Shown: positions 1 through 6,623 of the stretch, one piece after another
How positions within the stretch are numbered: the stretch's first letter is position 1
Layout: the number at the start of each line of letters is the position of its first letter
Assembly (NCBI GenBank): GCA_025963615.1
Contig: JAOQAL010000672.1
Coordinates: 1-9,450 of the forward strand
Origin: Chitinophagaceae bacterium
Lineage (GTDB): Bacteria > Bacteroidota > Bacteroidia > Chitinophagales > Chitinophagaceae
DNA: 9,450 nt
Reading direction: 5' to 3'
Program-made: the position numbers and the translations under genes
Notes under the pieces: model-generated
The model's input: only the letters and a program-made list of their open reading frames with translations
What the model was told of the DNA's origin: nothing
Databases searched by the model: none

Positions 1-111
1 GGATTGTTTGCTTGTATTTTTAAGACGGGCTGATCAAGAGAACGTTTAATGGCATAATTAAACGCGGAAATATTTTTTTAAAAATAAAAGGGATTATTTT
101 TAAAAGGAATG

Positions 112-525
112 CTATTGCTTATCTAGCCGAAATGTTTTTGTTTCTGCGCCAATCGTTTGCGAGGCTTTAACGTAAGTCAGGGTATTATTCGTAATTTGCC
201 AGGTTCCATTCAACAGTATAACTGGCTGAACAGCGCCTGGAAAATCCGCCCAGGTAGTCTTGTTTGCCGGATCTCCATCCCAATTACCTGTTTTTTCGAT
301 TATGCCGTTTTTTATGGCATCCACCGTTTTGTTATTGTGGTATTGAAATTTATAACCTGAAAAATCAGTGGTAATATCTGTTCCATTTTCTATAAAACTG
401 GTAATAACCCATTGACCATCTGTCATTGATTTGATGATGGCATTCTCCACAGCATTTTCAACTGCCTTTTTGCAACCGGTGAAAAACAACAAGGAAAGCA
501 GTAGAACTTGTAAAGATTTCTTCAT
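112..525 (-). CDS. Small lipoprotein with lipocalin-like domain
   Basis: A 137-aa predicted lipoprotein. Residues 1-18 form a type II signal peptide: two lysines, a leucine-rich core and a lipobox ending FTGC, so Cys18 would be lipidated after cleavage. The mature part (about 37-136) has the pattern of the small lipocalin-like lipoproteins common in Bacteroidota: GQW at 37-39, ENGTD at 46-50, GYKF at 57-60, a GNW turn at 80-82, LNGTW at 105-109 and TLTYVKA near the end, which suggests alternating beta strands. A short repeat, AVENAVENA, links the lipid anchor to the domain. The gene starts 16 nt after the M32 peptidase stop on the same strand, so co-transcription is likely, but nothing shows a shared function. 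Its ligand is unknown. The residues after the cysteine (KKAVE) are not strongly acidic, so I cannot predict surface display versus the periplasmic face. The lipoprotein call is firm; the domain call is moderate. Confidence 0.8.
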   Translation of the reverse strand: MKKSLQVLLLSLLFFTGCKKAVENAVENAIIKSMTDGQWVITSFIENGTDITTDFSGYKFQYHNNKTVDAIKNGIIEKTGNWDGDPANKTTWADFPGAVQPVILLNGTWQITNNTLTYVKASQTIGAETKTFRLDKQ

Positions 526-541
526 TTATGAGTTTTAACTC

Positions 542-2044
542 TCACAAATTATAAATCATTGTGTATTTCTGCAACATATAGGTCATGAAATCTTTGGTGT
601 CAAGCGTTTTTCCGGTAATATTCTTACATAATTCTTCGCTGGTGAATTTACGACCGTAACCATGTACATTTTTCCTTAACCACGCTAAAAGGCTGTGACT
701 GTTTCCGTTTTCTAATTGCTGGTCCAGATCACCGGCCTGATTTCGGGCACAAGCAAAAAATTGCGCTGCGTAAAAACTCCCCAGGCTATAAGTCGGGAAA
801 TAGCCAAAGCTGCCGTGGCTCCAATGTATATCCTGCAAGCATCCCTGTTTGTCATTGGGAACTGTTACGTTAAGATATTTTTTGTAATTCTCGTTCCAGA
901 AAGCGGGAATATCTTTTGTTTGAATAGAACCGTCAATCAGGTTCTTTTCCAATTGATAACGGATAAATACATGAAAATGGTAGGTCAATTCATCCGCTTC
1001 TGTCCGTATAAATGACGTCTCTACTTTATTAATGCCTTTATAAAAATCTTCTATTGAAATATCGCCAAGTTGTTTTGGAAAATATTGCTGCAATTGAGGA
1101 AAATAATATTTCCAGAAGGATAAGCTTCTTCCCACATTATTTTCCCACAATCGTGATTGTGATTCATGCATACTTAATGATGCTGCTTCGCCCAGAGGTA
1201 AGCCATATTGATCGGGAGGTAAGCCCTGTTCGTATAATGCATGCCCGGTTTCATGGATACAGCTCCAGGTCATGCTGGCGAGATCGTTTTCATTAACCCG
1301 TGTAGTAATGCGCACATCCGTACTGGAAAAATTAGTAGTAAAGGGATGTTCACTCAAATCCTGCCGTCCGGCTTCGAAATCAAAGTGTAATTCCCTGATC
1401 AGGTGCATACCCCAGTCCCATTGCTGTTGTTTAGGATAATGTTGTAGCAAAAAAGAATCATCCACCTGTGGTTTTGCGGAAATCGTATCCAGTAATTTTT
1501 TCAGCTCCGGTAAAAGATCTGAGAATGTTTTATCCAGCAGTTCTACCGTACACCCTTTTTCATATTCATTTAATAAAGAATTGTAAGGATGATTTACATA
1601 CCCCAGTATTTCTGTTTCTTCCTTTTTTAATTGAATCAGGCTGCTAAGATCTTTTTCAAATCTGCTAAATGAGTTCTCCTTTCTTGCTTCAATCCATGAA
1701 TGAAACGTTTTATTAACCTGTTCACTCATTTTGCGGACAAAAGCGGAAGTATATTTTTTGTTTTTATTATAATCTTCCAGCGTCAGCTCCGTGTTTCTTT
1801 TTTCATCTTCTGAAAGATCGCTGCGTTGGCTCAATTCCCCCAGCGTATCGCCGAGTTTTCCGTCCGTAAAAAGCTCGTGAGCCAGTTCAGAAAGTGTGGC
1901 TATCTGCTGGCCCCGCATAGCTGCTGATTTAGGAGGCAGGTAAGTTTCCTGGTCCCATTGTAAGACGGCAGAAGCATACTTAATATCTGCCACCCGGTTC
2001 ATCTTTTCTTTGTACGTCTCGTAAAGTTCTTTGGTTGTCGCCAT
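542..2044 (-). CDS. M32-family (Taq-type) metallocarboxypeptidase
   Basis: A zinc-dependent carboxypeptidase that removes C-terminal residues from peptides, probably in the cytoplasm because no signal peptide is visible. At 500 aa it has the normal family length. All M32 signatures are present in order: HPF at 233-235, DVRITTR at 243-249, the zinc-binding HETGH at 264-268 with catalytic Glu265, HESQSR from 293 with Glu294 as the likely third zinc ligand, IRTEAD at 346-351, and GCLQDIHW at 401-408. The N-terminal half is helical and contains the usual LQWDQETYLPP block at 28-38. The ATG at 2044 is followed directly by conserved family sequence, so the start is well supported. The small lipoprotein gene follows after 16 nt. 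The acetyltransferase gene is divergent, across 191 nt. The family role is peptide turnover; the exact substrate preference cannot be read from the sequence. Nothing looks truncated or missing. Confidence 0.96.
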   Translation of the reverse strand: MATTKELYETYKEKMNRVADIKYASAVLQWDQETYLPPKSAAMRGQQIATLSELAHELFTDGKLGDTLGELSQRSDLSEDEKRNTELTLEDYNKNKKYTSAFVRKMSEQVNKTFHSWIEARKENSFSRFEKDLSSLIQLKKEETEILGYVNHPYNSLLNEYEKGCTVELLDKTFSDLLPELKKLLDTISAKPQVDDSFLLQHYPKQQQWDWGMHLIRELHFDFEAGRQDLSEHPFTTNFSSTDVRITTRVNENDLASMTWSCIHETGHALYEQGLPPDQYGLPLGEAASLSMHESQSRLWENNVGRSLSFWKYYFPQLQQYFPKQLGDISIEDFYKGINKVETSFIRTEADELTYHFHVFIRYQLEKNLIDGSIQTKDIPAFWNENYKKYLNVTVPNDKQGCLQDIHWSHGSFGYFPTYSLGSFYAAQFFACARNQAGDLDQQLENGNSHSLLAWLRKNVHGYGRKFTSEELCKNITGKTLDTKDFMTYMLQKYTMIYNL

Positions 2045-2174
2045 AATTATTTTCTTTTTTTAACAATGCGGATACAGATCCAAATGGAAATACAGGGTTA
2101 CCTCCATAGCAGGGGTCATTTTCAGCGAAAATTTATCGTCTGTAATGAAAACATTTTTTGAAATTTGTAAACTG

Positions 2175-2207
2175 CATGCTGATTGGCGAATATAAAACTT
2201 CAGCATG
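2175..2207. promoter_or_regulatory. 8-bp inverted repeat in divergent promoter region
   Basis: CATGCTGA (2175-2182) and TCAGCATG (2200-2207) are perfect reverse complements, separated by 17 nt that include TATAAAA (2191-2197). The dyad lies 28 nt before the GTG start of the acetyltransferase and about 130 nt from the start of the M32 peptidase. The arms are 25 nt apart start to start, which would suit a dimeric DNA-binding protein; an mRNA leader hairpin is the alternative. The dyad is seen directly; its function is inferred. Confidence 0.35.
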
Positions 2208-2235
2208 AATGCGGGCGAAATTCAAATGAATAACC

Positions 2236-2685
2236 GTGGATATACAGGATTGGCAAAAAGAAGATTACACCATTTCGACTGATAAGTCAATAAATGTCGA
2301 ACTGGTTCATACTTATCTAAGTATTGATTCTTATTGGGCGCAACAAATTCCTGTTGCTATAGTTAAACGAAGCATAGAAAATTCGCTTTGTTTCGGCGTT
2401 TATAATCAGGGCATGCAAATAGGATTCGCCAGGATTATCAGTGACTTTGCAACCTTTGCGTATCTCGGCGATGTTTTTATTTTGCCGGAACACCGGGGTA
2501 AGGGTTTATCAAAATGGCTGATGCAGGTCATAGTTGATTACCCTCCTTTACAAGGGCTGCGCCGGTTTTTACTTACCACCAAAGATGCGCATGGATTGTA
2601 TTCGCAATTTGGGTTTGTAATCTATCCACAGCCCGAACGGTTAATGGCCCGGAACGATCCGGATATGTATAAATCAAAAAAGTAA
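2236..2685 (+). CDS. GNAT-family N-acetyltransferase
   Basis: A 149-aa acetyl-CoA-dependent acetyltransferase of the GNAT superfamily. The central strand and helix carry the acetyl-CoA pyrophosphate-binding motif HRGKG (86-90, within LPEHRGKGLSKWLM). It is preceded by the strand YLGDVFI (77-82) and followed by LRRFLLTTKDAHGLYSQFGF (108-127), the usual motif B region in which a YxxFGF element closes the fold. The start is a GTG at 2236. An in-frame TGA at 2227-2229 excludes any upstream start, and the next in-frame methionine is residue 60, too deep for a full domain. The first 35 residues (KEDYTISTDKS, then SIDSYW) look like the N terminus of small bacterial GNATs, which supports the GTG. The acceptor substrate is unknown. 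The gene is single, divergent from the peptidase, converges on the DinB-like gene and ends at a hairpin. Confidence 0.9.
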   Translation: MDIQDWQKEDYTISTDKSINVELVHTYLSIDSYWAQQIPVAIVKRSIENSLCFGVYNQGMQIGFARIISDFATFAYLGDVFILPEHRGKGLSKWLMQVIVDYPPLQGLRRFLLTTKDAHGLYSQFGFVIYPQPERLMARNDPDMYKSKK

Positions 2686-2730
2686 GCCCCAACCAGTTAT
2701 CTTATAAGGCCGGGGCTCGATGGGGCTTTT
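2684..2730. terminator. Hairpin terminator between convergent genes
   Basis: AAGCCCCA (2684-2691) overlaps the stop of the acetyltransferase gene and is the exact reverse complement of TGGGGCTT (2721-2728), with TTTT at 2727-2730. A second copy, GGGGCT (2712-2717), offers a shorter 6-bp pairing with the same left arm. Read leftward, the stem is followed by a T-rich run (complement of 2671-2682), so it may also serve the DinB-like gene. The loop is long (29 or 21 nt), which lowers confidence. Confidence 0.55.
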
Positions 2731-2739
2731 CACCTGAAT

Positions 2740-3360
2740 CTATTCTGGAAAATCCGGATTGGATTTTATTTCTTCTATCTGCAACGTATATCGCCTGGTA
2801 TGCGCAGCCATCATTAATAAAAACTGGTAATTATCCACCACGCCAAGTTCGGGATATTGTAAAAAATGATTTCTTAAATCTGCCGTTGTTGTTTTCAGAA
2901 AATTTATATTTTTTTCCCTCAACATTTTAAAATCATCAAGATTGCTGCCGGTTGTTTTAAAGCCCACAGCCGTTGGCACTAACAATTCAGAACTTATTTC
3001 TTTTTGAGTAGCCTCTGTAATAAGGTGAATGATCTCTTCGTCTTTTATTATTACTTCCTTGCGTTTAGCCGCATCAGATGGTTGTTGCAGGTTTTTTATT
3101 GCCAGGTTGGAACTATTTCTTTCTGCAATAGTAAGATGCTCCATACATTGACGGATACTCGATTTTTCAGGGGCAGGTTTAAAGTCCAACTGGGCGTTAC
3201 TAAGGCCTTTTACAGAATGGAGGAACAAATTTTTTGTCTCCCTCAGGTAACTGACCGCAGTTTTTCTTTCTTTATTGGAAAGAGAACTATGATAAGTCCC
3301 GGCTAATCCCGTTATAACCAGCAGAGCCAACAGGATGTATCCCGTTTTTCTTCTTCGCAT
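2740..3360 (-). CDS. Membrane-anchored DinB-like four-helix protein
   Basis: A 206-aa protein with an N-terminal hydrophobic helix (about 8-24) after the basic start MRRRK and no lipobox, so the rest is probably outside the cytoplasm on a membrane anchor. The C-terminal 170 residues resemble the DinB/YfiT-like fold, a four-helix bundle that usually binds a metal through three histidines. The pieces seen are LRETKNLFLHSVKGLSNAQLDFKP in helix 1 (39-62), SSIRQCMEHL with His75 in helix 2, and MMAAHTRRYTLQIEEI in the last helix (183-198), with His187. In related proteins the last motif is usually HxxRH, giving the third ligand; here that position is Tyr191. The metal site may therefore be incomplete. 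No enzymatic role can be assigned; some family members are thiol transferases. It lies downstream of the YitT-like gene on the same strand, 111 nt away. The family call is good, the function unknown. Confidence 0.8.
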   Translation of the reverse strand: MRRRKTGYILLALLVITGLAGTYHSSLSNKERKTAVSYLRETKNLFLHSVKGLSNAQLDFKPAPEKSSIRQCMEHLTIAERNSSNLAIKNLQQPSDAAKRKEVIIKDEEIIHLITEATQKEISSELLVPTAVGFKTTGSNLDDFKMLREKNINFLKTTTADLRNHFLQYPELGVVDNYQFLLMMAAHTRRYTLQIEEIKSNPDFPE

Positions 3361-3471
3361 AGCAAGATTAATTTAAAAGTGAAAAGCTTTATAGGGGGTT
3401 GTTCCAGGGTGGGGAAAGAATTGAAAAGTTACAAAAGGATTTTGTCTTAAAGAAAAGCTTTTTTCAGTTTT

Positions 3472-4449
3472 TTATTTTAATGGTCTCTTTTTTACCATGC
3501 CGCCCCGGGTGTCCTTGATGCTTTGCATGACAATGAAGGCATGCGGGTCAATTTTTTCGATTTCAGTCGTCAGTCGCCTGATGTCCAGCCTGGTAACTAC
3601 TGTAAAAATGATATTGGCTGCAATTGGATTTTCGCCCCGGCGGCCATATCCTCTTTTACCTGAATATATGGTTAAACCCATACCCATTTTTTCTTTGATC
3701 AAGGCGGCAATTTCGTCGCTATGAACAGAAATGATCGTAACACCGGTAAATTCTTCAATACCTTCTAAGATAAAATCAACGGTTTTTGAGGCCGATAGAT
3801 AAGTGAGTGTTGAATACAGGGCTATTTCGATTGAAAGAAGCCACGCAGCAAACGAAAAGATGATAATATTGAAGATAAGAATGAAGTCACCCACAGAAAG
3901 GCTATACTTCCGGTTCATAAAAATAGCCAGGACCTCGGTTCCATCTATAACAGCGCCTCCGCGAATGGTGAGACCAATACCTGCTCCCAAAAAAAAGCCC
4001 CCAAATACGGCTACCAGTAGTTTGTCATTTGTGATCACAGGGTAGGGTAAAAATGCAACTGCAATTGCCAGGGCGGTAATAGCAAGAATACTTTTCACAC
4101 TAAAGGCTTTGTTTATCTGCTGCCAGCCCAGCAACAGGAAAGGAAGATTGATAATTATAATAAGCAGAGAAAGAGATATTCCTGTTTTTTCATTAATAAG
4201 TAATGAGATGCCCATTACACCACCATCAATAAAACTGTTTGGAATAAGAAAACTTTTTAGACCAAATCCCGCGGAAAGGATACCTAAGGAAATATACACG
4301 GCAGAGCTAAAAAAATCCTTGACGTTCCGCCTGACCCGCCAGGCGCCCTTAGCATACTCATAGCGGCTTAATACCGTCTCGTCTTTTTTGCCGAGTGCTT
4401 TTTTCACTTCGTGAACCACCAATTGCTGAAGATTCGGATTAACACCCAT
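3472..4449 (-). CDS. YitT-family membrane protein (DUF161 plus DUF2179)
   Basis: A 325-aa integral membrane protein of the YitT family, whose transport or other role is not established. After a charged N-terminal stretch of about 45 residues there are five likely membrane segments: about 47-68, 92-109, 118-136, 144-161 and 187-208. Hallmarks are the SFIDGGVMGISLLI block (72-85) and the repeat-like GGAVIDGTEVLAIFMNRK (164-181), typical of DUF161. Residues 235-320 form the soluble DUF2179 domain: GVTIISVHSDEIAALI, MGLTIYSGKRGYGR and DPHAFIVMQSIKDTRGG. The ATG at 4449 is chosen because a TATCTTTG box lies just before it and the next in-frame methionine, residue 79, is inside the membrane domain. 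Odd point: GC-rich codons 35-41 (GAWRVRR) coincide with a 21-bp dyad and may be an in-frame repeat insertion. The neighbouring NIF3-family gene is divergent. Family assignment is secure. Confidence 0.92.
   Translation of the reverse strand: MGVNPNLQQLVVHEVKKALGKKDETVLSRYEYAKGAWRVRRNVKDFFSSAVYISLGILSAGFGLKSFLIPNSFIDGGVMGISLLINEKTGISLSLLIIIINLPFLLLGWQQINKAFSVKSILAITALAIAVAFLPYPVITNDKLLVAVFGGFFLGAGIGLTIRGGAVIDGTEVLAIFMNRKYSLSVGDFILIFNIIIFSFAAWLLSIEIALYSTLTYLSASKTVDFILEGIEEFTGVTIISVHSDEIAALIKEKMGMGLTIYSGKRGYGRRGENPIAANIIFTVVTRLDIRRLTTEIEKIDPHAFIVMQSIKDTRGGMVKKRPLK
4327..4347 (-). repeat. GC-rich 21-bp dyad inside YitT-family gene
   Basis: On the plus strand CGCCTG (4328-4333) and CAGGCG (4340-4345) form a perfect 6-bp stem with a 6-nt loop. 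The surrounding 21 nt encode exactly residues 35-41 (GAWRVRR) of the YitT-like protein, in its charged N-terminal stretch before the first membrane segment. The CCTG/AGGC core resembles the repeat inside recN. Chance is possible, since arginine codons are GC-rich. Confidence 0.35.
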
Positions 4450-4454
4450 TCTTT

Positions 4455-4462
4455 CAAAGATA
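4455..4462 (-). promoter_or_regulatory. Candidate -7 element before YitT-family gene
   Basis: TATCTTTG on the minus strand fits the Bacteroidota -7 consensus TAnnTTTG exactly. It ends 5 nt before the ATG at 4449, so the transcript would have almost no leader. At the -33 distance only a weak TTTT is seen instead of TTTG. Confidence 0.35.
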
Positions 4463-4501
4463 CCGAAATGCAGCGTGGAAAAGGCTTGTGAGAGGGAAAA
4501 G

Positions 4502-4513
4502 AAAACCGGTTTT
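4502..4513. promoter_or_regulatory. 12-bp perfect palindrome between divergent genes
   Basis: AAAACCGGTTTT is fully self-complementary. It sits about 40 nt upstream of the TATCTTTG box of the YitT-family gene and 90 nt before the NIF3-family start, a suitable place for an operator. Only the symmetry is observed; the binding role is a guess. Confidence 0.3.
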
Positions 4514-4591
4514 GTCTAAGTTGAAATCCAGATTTTCACCGGAAATACGATGCAGATTTTATGAAAATGATATCCATTTACCGCTGCTGTG

Positions 4592-4599
4592 TATCTTTA
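4592..4599 (+). promoter_or_regulatory. Candidate -7 element before NIF3-family gene
   Basis: TATCTTTA matches seven of eight positions of TAnnTTTG counting the two free bases, and ends 4 nt before the ATG at 4604. This mirrors the layout on the opposite strand at 4455-4462. No clear TTTG is seen at the -33 distance. Confidence 0.25.
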
Positions 4600-4603
4600 T
4601 TGA

Positions 4604-5698
4604 ATGAAAATATCTGATGTAATTTCGTTTCTTGAATCATTGGCCGATCCGGCGTTGCAGGAGAACTATGATAATGCAGGATTAATTATTGGCAATGATG
4701 ATCGGGAATGCCGGGGTATTCTTGTTTCGTTGGATGGGACGGAAGAAGTAATCCAGGAAGCGATCTTAAAAAAATGTAACCTTATCGTCGCGCATCATCC
4801 AATTATTTTTAGTGGGTTGAAAAAAATTAATGGTAAGAATTACGTGGAAAAAGCGGTTATTGCTGCTATAAAAAATGATATTGCCATTTACGCCATACAT
4901 ACCAACCTGGATAATATTGCAAAGGGTGTAAGTGGAAGAATGGCTTACATGCTGGGACTGGAGGAAGTTTCCGTTCTCGCCGGCAAAAAGGCTACTTTGA
5001 AAAAACTAATTACGTTTGTTCCGGTTGATCATGCTGACGGGGTACGCGATGCCATTTTTGCCGCCGGGGCTGGATATATTGGAAATTATAGTGACTGCAG
5101 CTTTAATGCAGAAGGTACAGGAACATTCAAAGGAGAAGAAGGAACAAGCCCTTATGTAGGTGAGGTAGGCACCCGGCATTATGAAAAAGAAATAAAGATT
5201 GAGACCATCTTTCCGTTTTACCAGGAGGACAAGATTATTTCTGCCTTAAAAGATGCTCATCCCTATGAGGAAGTAGCTTATGATATACACACACTCTCTA
5301 ATTCAAGCCCGGAAATTGGAAGCGGGTTGGTCGGAATATTGCCTCAACCCATGGATGAAATAAATTTACTTACAAGGATAAAAGAAGTTTTCAATGTTCC
5401 GGTAATCCGGCATACCGAATTGAGCGGCCGGCCTGTTGAAAAAGTAGCTTTATGCGGAGGGTCTGGTAGTTTTTTGATTACCAACGCATTAGCAGCTGGA
5501 GCCGACTTTTTCATTACAGCAGACGTCAAATATCATGAGTTTTTCGACGCCAATAACCGGATGGTTATTGCGGATATCGGCCATTATGAAAGTGAACAGT
5601 TTACCATAAACCTGTTACAGGAATTTTTAGAGCAAAAATTCCCTAACTTTGCCGTCCTTAAAACAGAAGTAGATACTAACCCGGTTCAATACTTCTGA
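4604..5698 (+). CDS. NIF3/YbgI-family dinuclear metal-centre protein
   Basis: A 364-aa member of the NIF3 family (often annotated GTP cyclohydrolase I type 2), cytoplasmic proteins that form toroidal hexamers with a two-metal site. Metal-ligand motifs are all present: AHHPIIF with His64 and His65, HTNLD with His99 and Asp103, and IGHYESE with His327 and Glu331. The split NIF3 domain (about 1-128 and 238-364) is interrupted by the optional PII/CutA-like insert, recognised by FVPVDHADGVRDAIFAAGAG (138-157) and HPYEEVAYDI (219-228). This makes it the long form, like Bacillus YqfO, rather than the short form like E. coli YbgI. The physiological substrate is not settled for the family. The start ATG follows a TATCTTTA box and precedes the conserved VISFLESLADPALQENYDNAGL. 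The zinc-ribbon gene follows after 23 nt, a pairing that implies an operon. Confidence 0.94.
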   Translation: MKISDVISFLESLADPALQENYDNAGLIIGNDDRECRGILVSLDGTEEVIQEAILKKCNLIVAHHPIIFSGLKKINGKNYVEKAVIAAIKNDIAIYAIHTNLDNIAKGVSGRMAYMLGLEEVSVLAGKKATLKKLITFVPVDHADGVRDAIFAAGAGYIGNYSDCSFNAEGTGTFKGEEGTSPYVGEVGTRHYEKEIKIETIFPFYQEDKIISALKDAHPYEEVAYDIHTLSNSSPEIGSGLVGILPQPMDEINLLTRIKEVFNVPVIRHTELSGRPVEKVALCGGSGSFLITNALAAGADFFITADVKYHEFFDANNRMVIADIGHYESEQFTINLLQEFLEQKFPNFAVLKTEVDTNPVQYF

Positions 5699-5721
5699 AG
5701 CTATAAAACCTCAAATAAAAA

Positions 5722-6477
5722 ATGGCAAACGTTAAAGAATTCTCCGTCGAAGAAAAATTAGCCTCTTTAGTTACTCTTCAGAAAATCGAAAGCAAATTGG
5801 ATGAACTTCATATCCTGAAAGGGGAACTTCCGATGGAAGTGGCTGATCTGGAAGATGAAATACAGGGTTTACATGCCAGGCAGGTTCGAATCGAAGAAGA
5901 GATAAATGGCATTACTCAATTCATCGAACAGAAGAAGGAAATTATTAAAGACTCGCAAGCCCTTGCCAAGAAATATGAGAAACAGAGCGAGAACGTGAAG
6001 AATAACCGCGAGTTTGAAGCCATCAACAAGGAAATTGAAATGCAGCAGCTTGAAGTAAAGCTCGCGGAAAAGCATATCAAAGACGCTAACGAGGAAATAT
6101 CCGAAAAAGCTGTTTTGCTCGAAAAAGCAAAAAAAGCTATTGCAAATAAAGAAGGCGTGCTTAATATCAAAAAAGGAGAGCTGGAGAAAATCATTGCAGC
6201 TAATGAAAAAGAGGAAAAACATTTTAATAAGCTGGCCGGCGAAGCAAAGGAACATGTCGATAGCCGTCTTTTAGCCAGTTATGAAAAAATACGTAAAAGT
6301 TACCGGAATGGACTAGCGGTAGTCCCGGTTGAACGGGATGCCTGCGGGGGTTGTTTTTATTATATTCCTCCTCAAAAACAGAGTGAGATCCGCCAGCATA
6401 AAAAAGTTATGGTTTGCGAAAATTGCGGTCGTATCCTGGTGGATGATGATTTAAGTAATAATGTAGAGGTAAAATAA
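5722..6477 (+). CDS. Coiled-coil protein with C4 zinc ribbon
   Basis: A 251-aa protein. Residues about 10-190 are almost entirely charged helix with heptad-like spacing (many EKL, EIE and KKE runs, no proline from 38 to 201), predicting a long antiparallel coiled coil. Residues 208-235 form a C4 zinc ribbon: CGGC (Cys208, Cys211) and CENC (Cys232, Cys235), separated by YYIPPQKQSEIRQHKK, the typical pattern of the C4-type zinc ribbon family PF02591. Helicobacter FlgZ (HP0958), an RpoN-binding protein, has the same architecture, but that role should not be transferred here. Known members are thought to bind nucleic acid or protein partners. It follows the NIF3-family gene by 23 nt and is followed by a strong terminator, so the two form a two-gene transcript. 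The ATG at 5722 is the first in-frame start after the upstream stop. The architecture is clear, the function unknown. Confidence 0.92.
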   Translation: MANVKEFSVEEKLASLVTLQKIESKLDELHILKGELPMEVADLEDEIQGLHARQVRIEEEINGITQFIEQKKEIIKDSQALAKKYEKQSENVKNNREFEAINKEIEMQQLEVKLAEKHIKDANEEISEKAVLLEKAKKAIANKEGVLNIKKGELEKIIAANEKEEKHFNKLAGEAKEHVDSRLLASYEKIRKSYRNGLAVVPVERDACGGCFYYIPPQKQSEIRQHKKVMVCENCGRILVDDDLSNNVEVK

Positions 6478-6497
6478 TATTTTCTTTTTTTTTATTT

Positions 6498-6540
6498 CCC
6501 CGTTCATGCAGAGAGAAATCGAAGTATGCCGGGGTTTTTT
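6498..6540 (+). terminator. Intrinsic terminator after zinc-ribbon gene
   Basis: CCCCG (6498-6502) pairs with CGGGG (6530-6534). After a small bulge, CATGC (6505-6509) pairs with GTATG (6524-6528), including one G-T pair. TTTTTT follows at 6535-6540. It lies 20 nt after the zinc-ribbon stop and 83 nt before recN, separating the two transcription units. Confidence 0.75.
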
Positions 6541-6541
6541 A

Positions 6542-6571
6542 TTGGTCATGTTTTAGGCTTTGGTTAATTTG
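6542..6571 (+). promoter_or_regulatory. Candidate Bacteroidota-type promoter for recN
   Basis: TTG (6542-6544), 19 nt, then TTAATTTG (6564-6571) matches the -33/-7 pattern TTG and TAnnTTTG with one mismatch. It directly follows the terminator, where recN needs its own promoter. Predicted leader about 45 nt. Confidence 0.35.
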
Positions 6572-6587
6572 CTTTCATAATTCAACT

Positions 6588-6603
6588 CCCGGTGGCAACC
6601 GGG
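6588..6603 (+). promoter_or_regulatory. Perfect hairpin in recN leader
   Basis: CCCGGTGGCAACCGGG folds into a 6-bp GC-rich stem with a GGCA loop, 20 nt before the recN ATG and downstream of the candidate promoter. It could affect mRNA stability or translation start. It lacks a proper T-run, with only GGGTTTAC following, so a terminator is less likely. Confidence 0.45.
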
Positions 6604-6623
6604 TTTACATCAGACAGTCATTC

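Noticed and set aside
1..78. Open minus-strand frame running off the left edge, reading KNISAFNYAIKRSLDQPVLK
   Set aside because: No ATG, GTG or TTG in the visible part, and an in-frame stop just upstream. Too short to support a gene.
71..86. A/T-only inverted repeat TATTTTTTTAAAAATA downstream of the lipoprotein gene
   Set aside because: No GC stem, in a generally A/T-rich gap with a similar tract at 95-105. Not a convincing terminator.
716..1296. Two plus-strand open frames opposite the M32 peptidase gene
   Set aside because: They lie antisense to an intact, motif-complete gene and show no family features of their own.
3380..3463. Two GAAAAGCTTT copies in the gap between the DinB-like and YitT-family genes
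   Set aside because: Short A/T-rich words expected by chance here, with no extended symmetry or clear spacing to promoters.
5869..6255. Phenylalanine-rich antisense frame of 128 codons opposite the zinc-ribbon gene
   Set aside because: Its F/L/S composition is what the lysine- and glutamate-rich coiled-coil codons give on the reverse strand.
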